Source of the DNA: Gandjariella thermophila
GTDB lineage: Bacteria; Actinomycetota; Actinomycetes; Mycobacteriales; Pseudonocardiaceae
Direction of reading: 5' to 3'
Assembly (NCBI RefSeq): GCF_005405885.1
Contig: NZ_BJFL01000031.1
Coordinates: 1 to 60,360, forward strand
Length of the DNA stretch: 60,360 bases
Under the pieces are notes generated by a model, which worked only from the letters and a program-made list of their open reading frames with translations, did not search any database and was not told where the DNA came from. A program made the translations under genes and the position numbers. This document shows positions 1 through 6,937 of the stretch, piece after piece. Numbering within the stretch: position 1 is the first letter of the stretch; each line of letters starts with the position of its first letter.

Positions 1-123
1 CTTCGCCCATTGGGCATGGGTCCGCACCGCCTGGAGAACAGGATGACAAGAGCCGTATGACGGGAGACTGTCACGTACGGATCTGCGAGGGCCGGAGGGT
101 GCGACTCCCTCCGGCTACTCGAC
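1..123 (+). mobile_element. 3' end of a group II intron (domains V and VI)
   Basis: The first 123 bases look like the tail of a group II intron read left to right; its body and any reverse transcriptase lie outside the window. Positions 50-83 fit a 34-nt domain V: it opens GAGCCGTAT, has a GAGA tetraloop at 64-67, a two-base bulge at 73-74 and closes GTACGGATC. Positions 91-99 pair perfectly with 107-115 as domain VI, and A117 is the likely branch adenosine. The intron would end near 123 in CTACTCGAC. The flanking DNA is the 3' end of cei, whose stop codon is 14 bp away. The exact 3' boundary is uncertain by 1-2 nt, and the intron class is not assigned. Confidence 0.82.
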
Positions 124-136
124 CTGAGCGGCCGGA

Positions 137-781
137 TCAGCACTCCGCGTCGCGGGCGGCGGCGAGCAGCGCCGGGTCGATCGCCGGCTGGCCGCCCTGG
201 GCCTGCTGACCGCCGTGCTGGTCGGGCTGCTGGGCATGCCATGCCGCCAACTGGTCCAGCGCCTTGCGGGCGCTGTCGTTCGGCAGCAGCTGGTCGAACT
301 TCTTGCCGACCACCATGTCCACCGTCGCGTCCTGGCGGTTGTCGCGGACCAGTTCGAAGCACGGCGCGAGCAGGCTGAGCGTGCGCGCCGCGCCGGCGCC
401 GTTGGCGCCGAACCGGAGCTGACCGCGGCAGGACAGGTCCCCGTCGGGATACAACGGATCGTTGTCCGGGTCGGCGGCCTGGGGGAAGCCGAACTCCTGC
501 AGGCTCTCCGCCAGCCTGGTCGCCTGCCCCCGCTGCGAGCTGGCGTTGAGCACCCGGACGCGCGCCTGCGCGGCGGGCATCGGCGTGGTGCGGTCCAGCG
601 CGTCATGCGGCAACACCTGGCCCAGCCCAGGGCCGGAGGTGTGCGGAGGATTACACCGGGTCGCCGTGTCCACGTCCGCGACCCCGTGCACCACCTTCGA
701 CCAGACCACGATGGTCGTCACGCCGAGGACCAGGAGCACGATCAGTGCGGGATACGGACGACGCCTCCGGTACCGCGACAC
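137..781 (-). CDS. cei: Envelope integrity protein Cei (LytR C-terminal domain protein)
   Basis: A 214-residue single-pass membrane protein. After an arginine-rich start (residues 2-7, RYRRRR-like) comes one hydrophobic segment at about 9-27, then an extracytoplasmic LytR_C domain with the typical VRVLNAS strand followed by a helix rich in GQATRLAE. The family (Rv2700 in M. tuberculosis, 216 aa) is needed for cell-envelope integrity, probably from outside the membrane. The GTG at 781 was chosen because AGGGGG lies 7 nt upstream and the length matches the family; a longer start at 814 is possible. The tail is rich in Gln and Gly. It is divergent from the DUF4193 gene, as in mycobacteria. The group II intron lies directly beyond its stop. 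Confidence 0.85.
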   Translation of the reverse strand: MSRYRRRRPYPALIVLLVLGVTTIVVWSKVVHGVADVDTATRCNPPHTSGPGLGQVLPHDALDRTTPMPAAQARVRVLNASSQRGQATRLAESLQEFGFPQAADPDNDPLYPDGDLSCRGQLRFGANGAGAARTLSLLAPCFELVRDNRQDATVDMVVGKKFDQLLPNDSARKALDQLAAWHAQQPDQHGGQQAQGGQPAIDPALLAAARDAEC

Positions 782-1261
782 CCGGCTACCCCCTGTCACG
801 CTCGCGGCAACCACCCGGCCGCCTGTGTGGGCCCTCGGTCTGACGACCTTTGTTTCGCCCTGCTCAGCCTAGGCGTTTCGGCCTCGTCCTGCGGAATGGG
901 ACCGCACTACCCTGACTGCCTGCCCGAATGCCGGGACGCATGATCGGCGGGTGCCGGCGGAGTTGGTCTTCGGGCGCGGGGGTGAGTGCGATCGCAGAAG
1001 CAGGGTATCCGGCTGCTATGCCCGCGCCGCTGCAGGCCATGCCACACGGATGGGTGACCCGCTACGCGCTACGGGCTGCGATGGGCTACCCTTCCCGCGC
1101 TCCACGCGATGAGGTCGCTCTGGGGAATCGATTCCACAGGGGGTTGCGACCGGGCGATGCGGGCGAGACCTCCGTCACGTTGACGGAGGGCACAAACCGA
1201 GGCCCTGGAACGTTGACCAGCGGCACGCACACAGTCTCCGTTGACCGCAGGGGTGAAAGAA
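782..1261. other. Divergent intergenic region with a hairpin and three GTTGAC repeats
   Basis: This gap separates cei from the DUF4193 gene and holds no ORF that looks coding. Positions 1169-1177 and 1181-1189 form a perfect 9-bp inverted repeat (CCTCCGTCA / TGACGGAGG) with a CGT loop. GTTGAC occurs three times, at 1179, 1212 and 1240, the last 22 bp before the DUF4193 start. These could be -35 elements or regulator half-sites; no convincing -10 box was seen at fixed spacing. Both promoters must lie here. Confidence 0.5.
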
Positions 1262-1570
1262 ATGGCGACCGACTACGACGCTCCGCGCCGCAGCGAGGCC
1301 GAGGACCTCGCTGAGGACTCCCTGGAGGAGCTGAAGGCGCGGCGGAACGAGACGCAGTCCGGGGTCGTCGACGTCGACACCGACGCGCCGGACGAGAACT
1401 TCGAGCTGCCGGGGGCCGACCTGTCGAGCCTTTCCGGCGAGGAGCTCACCGTCAAGGTGCTGCCCAAGCAGGAGGACGAGTTCACCTGTTCCAAGTGCTT
1501 CCTGGTGCACCACCGCAGCCGGCTGGCCGAGGAGCACAACGGTCAGCTCATCTGCCGTGACTGTGCCTGA
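1262..1570 (+). CDS. DUF4193 zinc-ribbon-like protein
   Basis: A 102-residue acidic protein of unknown function, found across actinobacteria (Rv2699c in M. tuberculosis). The N-terminal two thirds are rich in Asp and Glu and probably flexible. The C-terminus carries two cysteine pairs, CSKC at 76-79 and CRDC at 98-101, arranged like a zinc ribbon around a basic VHHRSRL stretch, which suggests metal-dependent binding to nucleic acid or protein. The start is the ATG at 1262, preceded by AGGGGTGAAAG. An upstream in-frame TTG at 1241 adds only seven residues and has no better ribosome site. It is transcribed away from cei and convergent with DUF3093. Confidence 0.85.
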   Translation: MATDYDAPRRSEAEDLAEDSLEELKARRNETQSGVVDVDTDAPDENFELPGADLSSLSGEELTVKVLPKQEDEFTCSKCFLVHHRSRLAEEHNGQLICRDCA

Positions 1571-1816
1571 GTCGGGCTGACCGCGCCACGGCCTTCCCGC
1601 GGGAGGCGTGGAACGGCCGGCGTGGTCGGCCGGCCGGACGGCATACGTTCCAGGACTGCCGCGGCGACCCGGTACCGGGCGCACCGCGTTCCGGGCGCCG
1701 CGGGTGCTGCGGCCTTCGGGCAGGGTCTCTCCGCAGTGGGGTGCCGGCCCCGCGACGTTCGCGGAGCCGAAGTGGGCGGCACGGCCGGGGCGGCGTGCGC
1801 GGGTGCCCGGGATGGG

Positions 1817-2320
1817 TCAGCTCGGGCGGCGCAGCAGCTCCGCCAGCCGGTCCGCGGAGCGCACGCTGAACACCCAGTACGGGGTGGGATCCCGGGGATC
1901 GGTCAGCTCGACGCGCAGCGCGGACTTCACCCAGCCGCGGTGCACGACGAACGCCTGGGGATCCAGCTCCGGGCCGAGCGCCTTGCGCTTGGCCGTCCCG
2001 GTGAGCACCTCCACCTCGCCGATGTACTCGACGGGCAGGTGTGCGTCACCCACCCACAGTTCGCCGTCCCGCAGCTCGATCCTGACCCGGGACAGCCACG
2101 CCATGGCCAGCAGCACGATCGGGATGGTGATCAGGTACGGCAGCCACGCCCGCACCCCCGGGTAACCCATGTGCACTTCCGCGGCCAGCAGCACCGCCGC
2201 GGCCAGCGGCAGTGGCCAGCCCCACCACGGGACGTAGAGCCGCTCGCCGAACGTCGGCGTGCCTCGGCTGCTGCCGGGGGCGCCGCGTCCGGTCGCGGCC
2301 GCACCTGCGCTGTCGGTCAC
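1817..2320 (-). CDS. DUF3093 membrane protein
   Basis: A 167-residue protein matching the DUF3093 family (Rv2698 neighbourhood). After a short disordered N-terminus there is the family's [14 protein letters not shown] start, then two closely spaced hydrophobic segments at about 40-85, then a soluble beta-rich domain containing [16 protein letters not shown] and ending [13 protein letters not shown]. The architecture resembles a small two-TM protein with a PH-like cytoplasmic domain, but no activity is known. The start is the GTG at 2320; the frame stays open upstream only as a shadow of dut. It is divergent from dut, whose start is 24 bp away, so the two share a very short promoter region. 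Confidence 0.85.
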   Translation of the reverse strand: MTDSAGAAATGRGAPGSSRGTPTFGERLYVPWWGWPLPLAAAVLLAAEVHMGYPGVRAWLPYLITIPIVLLAMAWLSRVRIELRDGELWVGDAHLPVEYIGEVEVLTGTAKRKALGPELDPQAFVVHRGWVKSALRVELTDPRDPTPYWVFSVRSADRLAELLRRPS

Positions 2321-2344
2321 GGGTTCAGGGTAGTCTCGCCGGCC

Positions 2345-2809
2345 GTGGCCAGCGTGGAGGTCCTGCTGTCCCGGCTCGATCCGGGAATTCCGCCGCCCAG
2401 TTACGCCCGGACCGGTGACGCGGGCGCCGACCTGGTCACCACCGAGGACGTGGTGATCGAGCCGGGGGAGCGGGTGGTCGTCGGCACCGGTATCGCGATC
2501 GCGCTGCCGGCGGGCTATGCCGGCTTCGTCCATCCGCGGTCCGGTCTGGCCGCGCGGGTCGGGCTCAGCGTGGTGAACACGCCGGGCACGATCGACGCGG
2601 GCTACCGGGGGGAGATCCGGGTCTGCCTGGTCAACCATGACCTGCGCGAACCGGTGGTGCTGCGGCGCGGCGACCGGATCGCGCAACTGGTGGTACAGCG
2701 CGTCGAGCACGCGGTGTTCCGTGAGGTGGACGAGTTGCCCGACTCGGCGCGTGGCGCGGGTGGGTACGGCTCGACGGGTGGGCACGAGATGCTCGCGGAG
2801 AAGGAGTAA
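2345..2809 (+). CDS. dut: Deoxyuridine 5'-triphosphate nucleotidohydrolase (dUTPase)
   Basis: Hydrolyses dUTP to dUMP and pyrophosphate, supplying dTMP synthesis and keeping uracil out of DNA. The 154-residue protein has all five motifs of the trimeric dUTPases: DAGADL at 25-30, PRSGLA at 64-69, the uridine-binding [13 protein letters not shown] at 78-90 with catalytic Asp84, GDRIAQLV at 109-116, and the P-loop-like [10 protein letters not shown] at 136-145, which closes over the substrate from the neighbouring subunit. The length is standard. The start is the GTG at 2345, which gives the expected short N-terminus. DUF3710 follows after 5 bp and is probably co-transcribed. Confidence 0.97.
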   Translation: MASVEVLLSRLDPGIPPPSYARTGDAGADLVTTEDVVIEPGERVVVGTGIAIALPAGYAGFVHPRSGLAARVGLSVVNTPGTIDAGYRGEIRVCLVNHDLREPVVLRRGDRIAQLVVQRVEHAVFREVDELPDSARGAGGYGSTGGHEMLAEKE

Positions 2810-2814
2810 CGGGG

Positions 2815-3471
2815 ATGTTCGGAAGGCGCCGCACGCGCGGGCGGCATGAACTGCGCCGGGAGGCCGGCCGCGCCGCGCAGCCGGAGTTCGACCTCGACGA
2901 GCCGGACGACGAGGAGTTCGCCGAGGACACCGGCGGAAGCGGGCCGTTCGACGAGCTGGACGCGCCGGAGGACGGCGTGGCCCGGCTCGACCTCGGTTCG
3001 GTACGGCTGCCCGTGCCGGACGGTGCCCAGCTGCAGGTGGAGATCGACCCGTCGGGCCCGGTGCGGGCGGTGCACGTGGTCACCCCGGCCGGCCAGCTCA
3101 CCGTCAGCGCCTACGCCGCGCCGCGCTCCGGCGGGCTGTGGGCGGAGGTCAGCGAGGAACTCGTGGAGCAGTTGCGGCGGGACGGTGCCACGGTGCGCCG
3201 GGAGCGCGGCGAGTGGGCCACCGAGCTGACCGCGGTGGCCAACGGGACGGCGCTGCGGTTCATCGGTGTGGACGGGCCACGGTGGATGCTGCGCGGGGTC
3301 GCCGCCGGGCCGATGGAGCAGGCTGGACCGCTCACCTACGCGCTGCGCGAGGTGGTCCGCGGCACCGTGGTGAGCCGGGGCGACAACCCGCTGCCGGTCC
3401 GCACCCCGTTGCCGCTGGAGCTTCCGGACGCGATCGCCCGGCACATCCAGCAGCAGTCCGCCCAGGCCTGA
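2815..3471 (+). CDS. DUF3710 domain protein
   Basis: A 218-residue protein matching the actinobacterial DUF3710 family (Rv2696c in M. tuberculosis, also beside dut). It begins MFGRRR, runs through an acidic linker at about 25-55, and then has a conserved domain with LDLGSVRLPVPDGAQL, QVEIDPSG, a central WAEVSEELVEQLRRDGA and RWMLRGVAAGPMEQ. No catalytic motif or membrane segment is visible and its role is unknown. The start lies 5 bp after the dut stop, with GGAG in the dut tail serving as ribosome site, so the two are very likely one transcript and perhaps translationally coupled. Confidence 0.85.
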   Translation: MFGRRRTRGRHELRREAGRAAQPEFDLDEPDDEEFAEDTGGSGPFDELDAPEDGVARLDLGSVRLPVPDGAQLQVEIDPSGPVRAVHVVTPAGQLTVSAYAAPRSGGLWAEVSEELVEQLRRDGATVRRERGEWATELTAVANGTALRFIGVDGPRWMLRGVAAGPMEQAGPLTYALREVVRGTVVSRGDNPLPVRTPLPLELPDAIARHIQQQSAQA

Positions 3472-3528
3472 CCGGCGCGGCCCACCCGCGCTTGGCGTCC
3501 GCGGCGGGCGATCGAGTAGGAAGGCGGC

Positions 3529-4044
3529 ATGCCGACCCAGCGGCGGACCGGTCTGATCATCCCGGTGCCGGCGGCGGACCGGCTGCTGGACGCGGTGCGT
3601 GAGCGGCATCGGGGTGCGGTGCGGGACGTGCCGGCGCACGTGTCCGTGCTTTACCCGTTCCTGCCCGCCGAGGAGTTGGACGATTCGGTGGCCGCGTCCC
3701 TGCGGGAGGTGTTCGCGGCGCACCGGCCGACCGAGGTCGAGTTCGCCACCTGCCACCGGCGGCCCGGGTTCGTCGGGCTGCTGCCCGAGCCGCCGGACGT
3801 GCTGGACGCGCTGGCCGCCGCCACCCGGCGGCGGTGGCCCAGCATGCTGCCCTACGGCGGGGCGTTCGGCGAGGACCCCGGCGCTCACCTGACCGTGGCG
3901 ATGGGCACCGGCGAGGCGACGTCGGCCGAGATCGAGGCCGAGGTCGGCGGGTGGCTCCCGCTACGCGCCCGGCTGGAGACCGCGTGGCTGGTGGTCTACG
4001 ACGGGGCCTGGATGGTACACAGCATCTTCCCGTTCGGCGGCTGA
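3529..4044 (+). CDS. 2'-5' RNA ligase / 2H phosphoesterase family protein
   Basis: A 171-residue protein with the two signature tetrapeptides of the 2H superfamily: HVSV at 37-40 and HLTV at 120-123, each with the His and Ser/Thr that act on 2',3'-cyclic or 2'-5' phosphodiesters. The fold is a duplicated beta-alpha unit, and the segment between, including FVGLLPEPPD, fits the family. The substrate cannot be told from sequence; bacterial members act on RNA ends, cyclic phosphates or nucleotide derivatives. The ATG at 3529 follows AGGAAGGCGGC. It is the last forward gene before the convergent EspR-type regulator, which ends 8 bp away. Confidence 0.8.
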   Translation: MPTQRRTGLIIPVPAADRLLDAVRERHRGAVRDVPAHVSVLYPFLPAEELDDSVAASLREVFAAHRPTEVEFATCHRRPGFVGLLPEPPDVLDALAAATRRRWPSMLPYGGAFGEDPGAHLTVAMGTGEATSAEIEAEVGGWLPLRARLETAWLVVYDGAWMVHSIFPFGG

Positions 4045-4052
4045 GTACCGGG

Positions 4053-4505
4053 TCAGGCGGTGTCCGGGTCCGCGTCCCGGCCGCGCCGGCGCGCCGGGCG
4101 CTCCGCGCGGCCCTCGAACCGGCCGAGTTCGGTGATGATCGCGGAAACGGACCGCCGGGCCTCCGGGCTGAGCTGCATGGTGCGCAGCGCCACGTCCCTC
4201 ACCTGGGCATCCCGCATGGCCTGCAGCAGCTCGATCTCCTCGTCCACCCGGCGCGACTGCTCGTCGTCGAAGAAGTAGGCCACCGGCACACCGAAGAACC
4301 CGGCCAGTGCCTCCAGATGCTTCATGGTCGGGTTGTCCCGGCGTCCCTGCCGGAGCTGCCAGATGTACGCGGCGGAGATGGTCGGACCGCGCCGCTCGCG
4401 GATCGCCTGGGCGACCTCCTCGTAGGTGTACGGCCCGCGGTCGGCGGGATGGACCACTCGGAACAGGTGCTCGAGCTTCTCCGCCAGCGAGCGTTGCTCA
4501 GCCAT
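4053..4505 (-). CDS. EspR-type helix-turn-helix regulator / nucleoid-associated protein
   Basis: A 150-residue DNA-binding protein. Residues 5-75 form an XRE-like helix-turn-helix (TYEEVAQAI, ISAAYIWQLRQGRRDNP), followed by FFGVPVAYFFDDE and a helical C-terminus (EIELLQAMRDAQVRDVA, SAIITELGRFEG) of the kind that dimerises in M. tuberculosis EspR, a global regulator and architectural protein; length is also similar (132 aa). The ATG at 4505 was chosen because GAAGGG lies about 9 nt upstream; other in-frame starts at 4514 and 4571 exist. A 12-bp inverted repeat sits in its 5' region at 4597-4637. It is likely to bind many sites, so the operon it controls cannot be read from position. Confidence 0.8.
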   Translation of the reverse strand: MAEQRSLAEKLEHLFRVVHPADRGPYTYEEVAQAIRERRGPTISAAYIWQLRQGRRDNPTMKHLEALAGFFGVPVAYFFDDEQSRRVDEEIELLQAMRDAQVRDVALRTMQLSPEARRSVSAIITELGRFEGRAERPARRRGRDADPDTA

Positions 4506-4596
4506 ACCGTCCATCCCTTCGTCGGCCTCGCTCGCGGTGCCTGACGCGGAGGCTCGGGTCTGTGCTGCCACCTTCGGCGGACCGGCGTGGCCCTTA

Positions 4597-4637
4597 CCTC
4601 ACCGCGCGGGCCTGGTGCCCGTGGTCGCGCGGTGAGG
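4597..4637. repeat. 12-bp inverted repeat upstream of the EspR-type gene
   Basis: CCTCACCGCGCG at 4597-4608 is the exact reverse complement of CGCGCGGTGAGG at 4626-4637, with a 17-nt loop. It lies about 90 bp upstream of the regulator start, so it would be in the leader if the promoter is farther out. It could be an autoregulatory operator or a leader hairpin. Confidence 0.55.
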
Positions 4638-4807
4638 CCGAACCCCCACACGGTCAACGCTGGGTAGCGTAGTCGTTTTTCTCAGTTGCGATCTATCCAC
4701 CAACGGCTTACCGTGAGCCGGCGATCATAAACTGAAGTAAACAGCCGAGGCTGGTGACCCCGGTGTGGAGTGACGAGGGAGCACACCGCCTCGGGGCGCG
4801 CTCGTGC

Positions 4808-4839
4808 GGGGACCGGCCCGTGGGGGTGGGCCGGTCCCC
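4808..4839. repeat. Strong 12-bp hairpin in the 4506-5011 intergenic region
   Basis: GGGGACCGGCCC at 4808-4819 pairs exactly with GGGCCGGTCCCC at 4828-4839 across an 8-nt loop. No T-run follows. The 505-bp gap between the divergent EspR-type and OB-fold genes has no supportable ORF; this hairpin could terminate or stabilise an unannotated small RNA, or be part of the OB-fold gene control region. Confidence 0.55.
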
Positions 4840-4952
4840 TGGAGAGGGGCCGCCTTCCGCCGGCTCCGGCGCGTGCCACTCGTTCGAAAAAAGGCGTTGG
4901 GCTCCCTCGGCGATCCTGCGCACGGGGCCGACGAAACCGTGCCCGGCGCGGT

Positions 4953-4958
4953 TAGGCT
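4953..4958 (+). promoter_or_regulatory. Candidate -10 box for the OB-fold/DUF3159 operon
   Basis: TAGGCT sits 54 bp before the ATG at 5012 in the context GGTTAGGCT. The same sequence occurs 7 bp before the zapE start, so it is likely the housekeeping -10 used in this genome. No clear -35 box was found. Confidence 0.4.
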
Positions 4959-5011
4959 GGCGGTTGGACGGGCACCGGTACGTGGGGCCCCGAGCGCACA
5001 GGAGCGCGGAG

Positions 5012-5386
5012 ATGGGTAGCAACGGAGGCGGCTACTGGCGTCGCCTCGTCCGCCGGTTGACCAGCGACGTCGAAGAGCTGGACGCCGACGACCTGTCCCG
5101 GAAGGTGATGGCGGTCGGCGCCCAGCGGGCGTGCGACTGCCAGTCGGGTCAGGAGGTCACCGTGCTCGGCCAGTTGCGCAGCGTCGAGCTGTGCCCGCGG
5201 GACGCGGCGGCCACGCTGGAGGCCGAACTGTTCGACGGCACCGAGGGCGTCATGCTGGTGTGGTTGGGCAGGCGGCGCATTCCCGGCATCGAGCCCGGAC
5301 GGACGATCAAGGCGCGCGGCCGGATCGCCGAGCGGGATGGACGCAAGGTTCTCTACAACCCCTACTACGAGTTGCAGACGACTTGA
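5012..5386 (+). CDS. OB-fold nucleic-acid-binding domain protein
   Basis: A 124-residue protein with a single OB-fold at about 45-120: the strands QEVTVLGQLRSVEL, LEAELFDGTEGVMLVWLG and GRTIKARGRIAERDGRKVLYNP match the RecG-wedge/tRNA-anticodon type of fold. It is the counterpart of Rv2694c in M. tuberculosis, whose function is unknown; single-stranded nucleic-acid binding is an inference from the fold. The ATG at 5012 follows GGAGCG by 5 nt. Its TGA overlaps the ATG of the DUF3159 gene (TGATG at 5384-5388), so translation of the two is probably coupled. A conserved CDCQS segment in the middle gives two cysteines. Confidence 0.8.
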   Translation: MGSNGGGYWRRLVRRLTSDVEELDADDLSRKVMAVGAQRACDCQSGQEVTVLGQLRSVELCPRDAAATLEAELFDGTEGVMLVWLGRRRIPGIEPGRTIKARGRIAERDGRKVLYNPYYELQTT

Positions 5387-6120
5387 TGAATCCCACCGGA
5401 CGCGGAGCAGCCGCCGACCACCGGGCCGCCCACGCGGCGCCCGACGAACGCACCCAGCGAGCGGAACAGGACCAGGCCGAGCAGGCGGAGAACACCAACC
5501 GGCAACTCACCCTGCTGGAACAGATGGGCGGCATCGCGGGGCTCATCTACTCCACGTTGCCGGTCCTGGTGTTCATCGGGGTCAACGCGGTCTGGAGCCT
5601 GCAGCCGGCGATCTGGGCGGCGCTGGGCACCGCGATGGCCGTCGCCCTCTGGCGGCTGGTCCGCCGGGAGCCGTTGCAGCCCGCGGTGTCCGGCTTCTTC
5701 GGCGTGGCCATCGCCGCGTTCATCGCCTACCGCACCGGCTCCGCCAAGGGCTTCTTCCTCTTCGGCATCTGGACCAGCCTGGTCTACGGCGGGGTGTTCC
5801 TCGCCTCGGTGGTGGTGCGCTGGCCGCTGGTCGGGCTGCTCTGGTCGACGCTGAACGGCACCGGGTCCGCCTGGCGGGCGGACCCGCCGTCGCGGCTCGG
5901 CTACGACCTGGCCACCCTGGTGTGGGTGCTGGTGTTCGGCGCGCGGTTCGTGGTGCAGCGGTGGCTGTACGAGTCGGATCTGACCGGCTGGCTCGCCTTC
6001 GCCCGGATCGCCATGGGCTACCCGCTGACCGCGCTCGCCCTGCTGGTCAGCGTGTGGGCGGTGCGCAGGGCGGACAAGCGCCGCGCGCTGCTGGCCGAGG
6101 CGGAGGCCGCCGGCACCTGA
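5386..6120 (+). CDS. DUF3159 integral membrane protein
   Basis: A 244-residue membrane protein of the DUF3159 family (Rv2693c neighbourhood). A hydrophilic, Gln-rich N-terminus of about 45 residues is followed by five or six hydrophobic segments, starting IYSTLPVLVFIGVNAVW and ending YPLTALALLVSVWAV. Family hallmarks include FLFGIWTSLVYGGVF and a GTGSAWRADP loop. No transport or catalytic motif is recognised. Its start overlaps the stop of the OB-fold gene by one base, so the pair is an operon conserved in actinobacteria. It is convergent with lutC. Confidence 0.82.
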   Translation: MNPTGRGAAADHRAAHAAPDERTQRAEQDQAEQAENTNRQLTLLEQMGGIAGLIYSTLPVLVFIGVNAVWSLQPAIWAALGTAMAVALWRLVRREPLQPAVSGFFGVAIAAFIAYRTGSAKGFFLFGIWTSLVYGGVFLASVVVRWPLVGLLWSTLNGTGSAWRADPPSRLGYDLATLVWVLVFGARFVVQRWLYESDLTGWLAFARIAMGYPLTALALLVSVWAVRRADKRRALLAEAEAAGT

Positions 6121-6159
6121 CCGGCGGCGACCTCGTCCGCGCGGCGGCCGCCGTCCCGG

Positions 6160-6789
6160 CTAGCCGTGGCTGACCAGCACGATCTCCAGGTCGCGCGGAC
6201 CGTGCACGCCCTCCACCCGGGTGAGTTCGATGTCGCTGGTCGCCGAGGGGCCGCTGACGAAGGTGAGCGGCCGGCGCGGGTCGAGCCGGGCCAGCGCCTC
6301 GGGCACGTCCGCCACCACCTGATCGGCGCAGACCACCACCAGGTGGTGGTCCGGTACCAGGCTGAGCATCCGGCGACCCTGCCCGGGGCCGTGGTCCAGT
6401 ACCACGGTGCCGGTCTCGGCGATCGCCACCGCGCAACCGGTGACCACCACGGCGTCCACCGCGTCCAGCACTGCCGGGGTCAGGGCGGGTCCGTCCAGCA
6501 GCAGCCGGCCGGGCTCGATGCCGCGCAGCCACTTCTCCGGCACACCCGGCGGCACCAGCAGCGTCCGCACCCGTGCGGCGGCGTGGAGCACCGCGGGCAA
6601 CTCGTCCGGCAGCGTGTGCCGCACCACCGCCCGGTAGTCGGCCGCCCGCTCGGCGAACAGGTCGACCAAGCCGGTGTCGTGGTGCGCCCGCCGATACTTC
6701 CTGGGCACCTCGGAATCAGCGCCGTCGGCCGGCAGGTCGGCCAGCGCGGCCCGGATCCGGCCGAGAACCTCGTTGCGTGCCGTGATCAT
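6160..6789 (-). CDS. lutC: Lactate utilization protein C (LUD domain)
   Basis: A 209-residue LUD/YkgG-type protein, third part of the LutABC iron-sulphur system that oxidises L-lactate to pyruvate. It has the hallmark AIAETGTVVLDHGPGQGR region at about 120-140 and the closing FVSGPSATSDIELTRVEGVHGP, which defines the family. There are no iron-sulphur cysteines, as usual for LutC. The ATG at 6789 has AGGTG 7 nt upstream. It lies 148 bp beyond the lutB stop, an unusually long gap for this operon, and that gap holds a composite inverted repeat. It probably shares the lctP promoter; a separate promoter cannot be excluded. Confidence 0.93.
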   Translation of the reverse strand: MITARNEVLGRIRAALADLPADGADSEVPRKYRRAHHDTGLVDLFAERAADYRAVVRHTLPDELPAVLHAAARVRTLLVPPGVPEKWLRGIEPGRLLLDGPALTPAVLDAVDAVVVTGCAVAIAETGTVVLDHGPGQGRRMLSLVPDHHLVVVCADQVVADVPEALARLDPRRPLTFVSGPSATSDIELTRVEGVHGPRDLEIVLVSHG

Positions 6790-6824
6790 TCTTGTTCACC
6801 TGCCTCTCCGCGGGTTTGCGCGCC

Positions 6825-6896
6825 CACGATCACCTCAGCAGGGCGCATATGGCGTACGGGTCGCGTGCTGCTGGGCGCCCTGCCTCCGTGATCGTG
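6825..6896 (-). repeat. Composite inverted repeat between lutB and lutC
   Basis: CACGATCAC at 6825-6833 pairs with GTGATCGTG at 6888-6896, and inside it AGGGCGC at 6840-6846 pairs with GCGCCCT at 6875-6881. In the lut mRNA this would form a long imperfect hairpin. It could protect or process the message to set LutC level, or act as a partial terminator. Confidence 0.6.
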
Positions 6897-6937
6897 CGGC
6901 CTGGCGGCCGGGAGCGCGCTCTGCGGTTGCTTCGTGT

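Noticed and set aside
928-1314. Forward ORF of 128 codons between cei and DUF4193
   Set aside because: No ribosome site, no conserved sequence, and it overlaps the DUF4193 start region in another frame.
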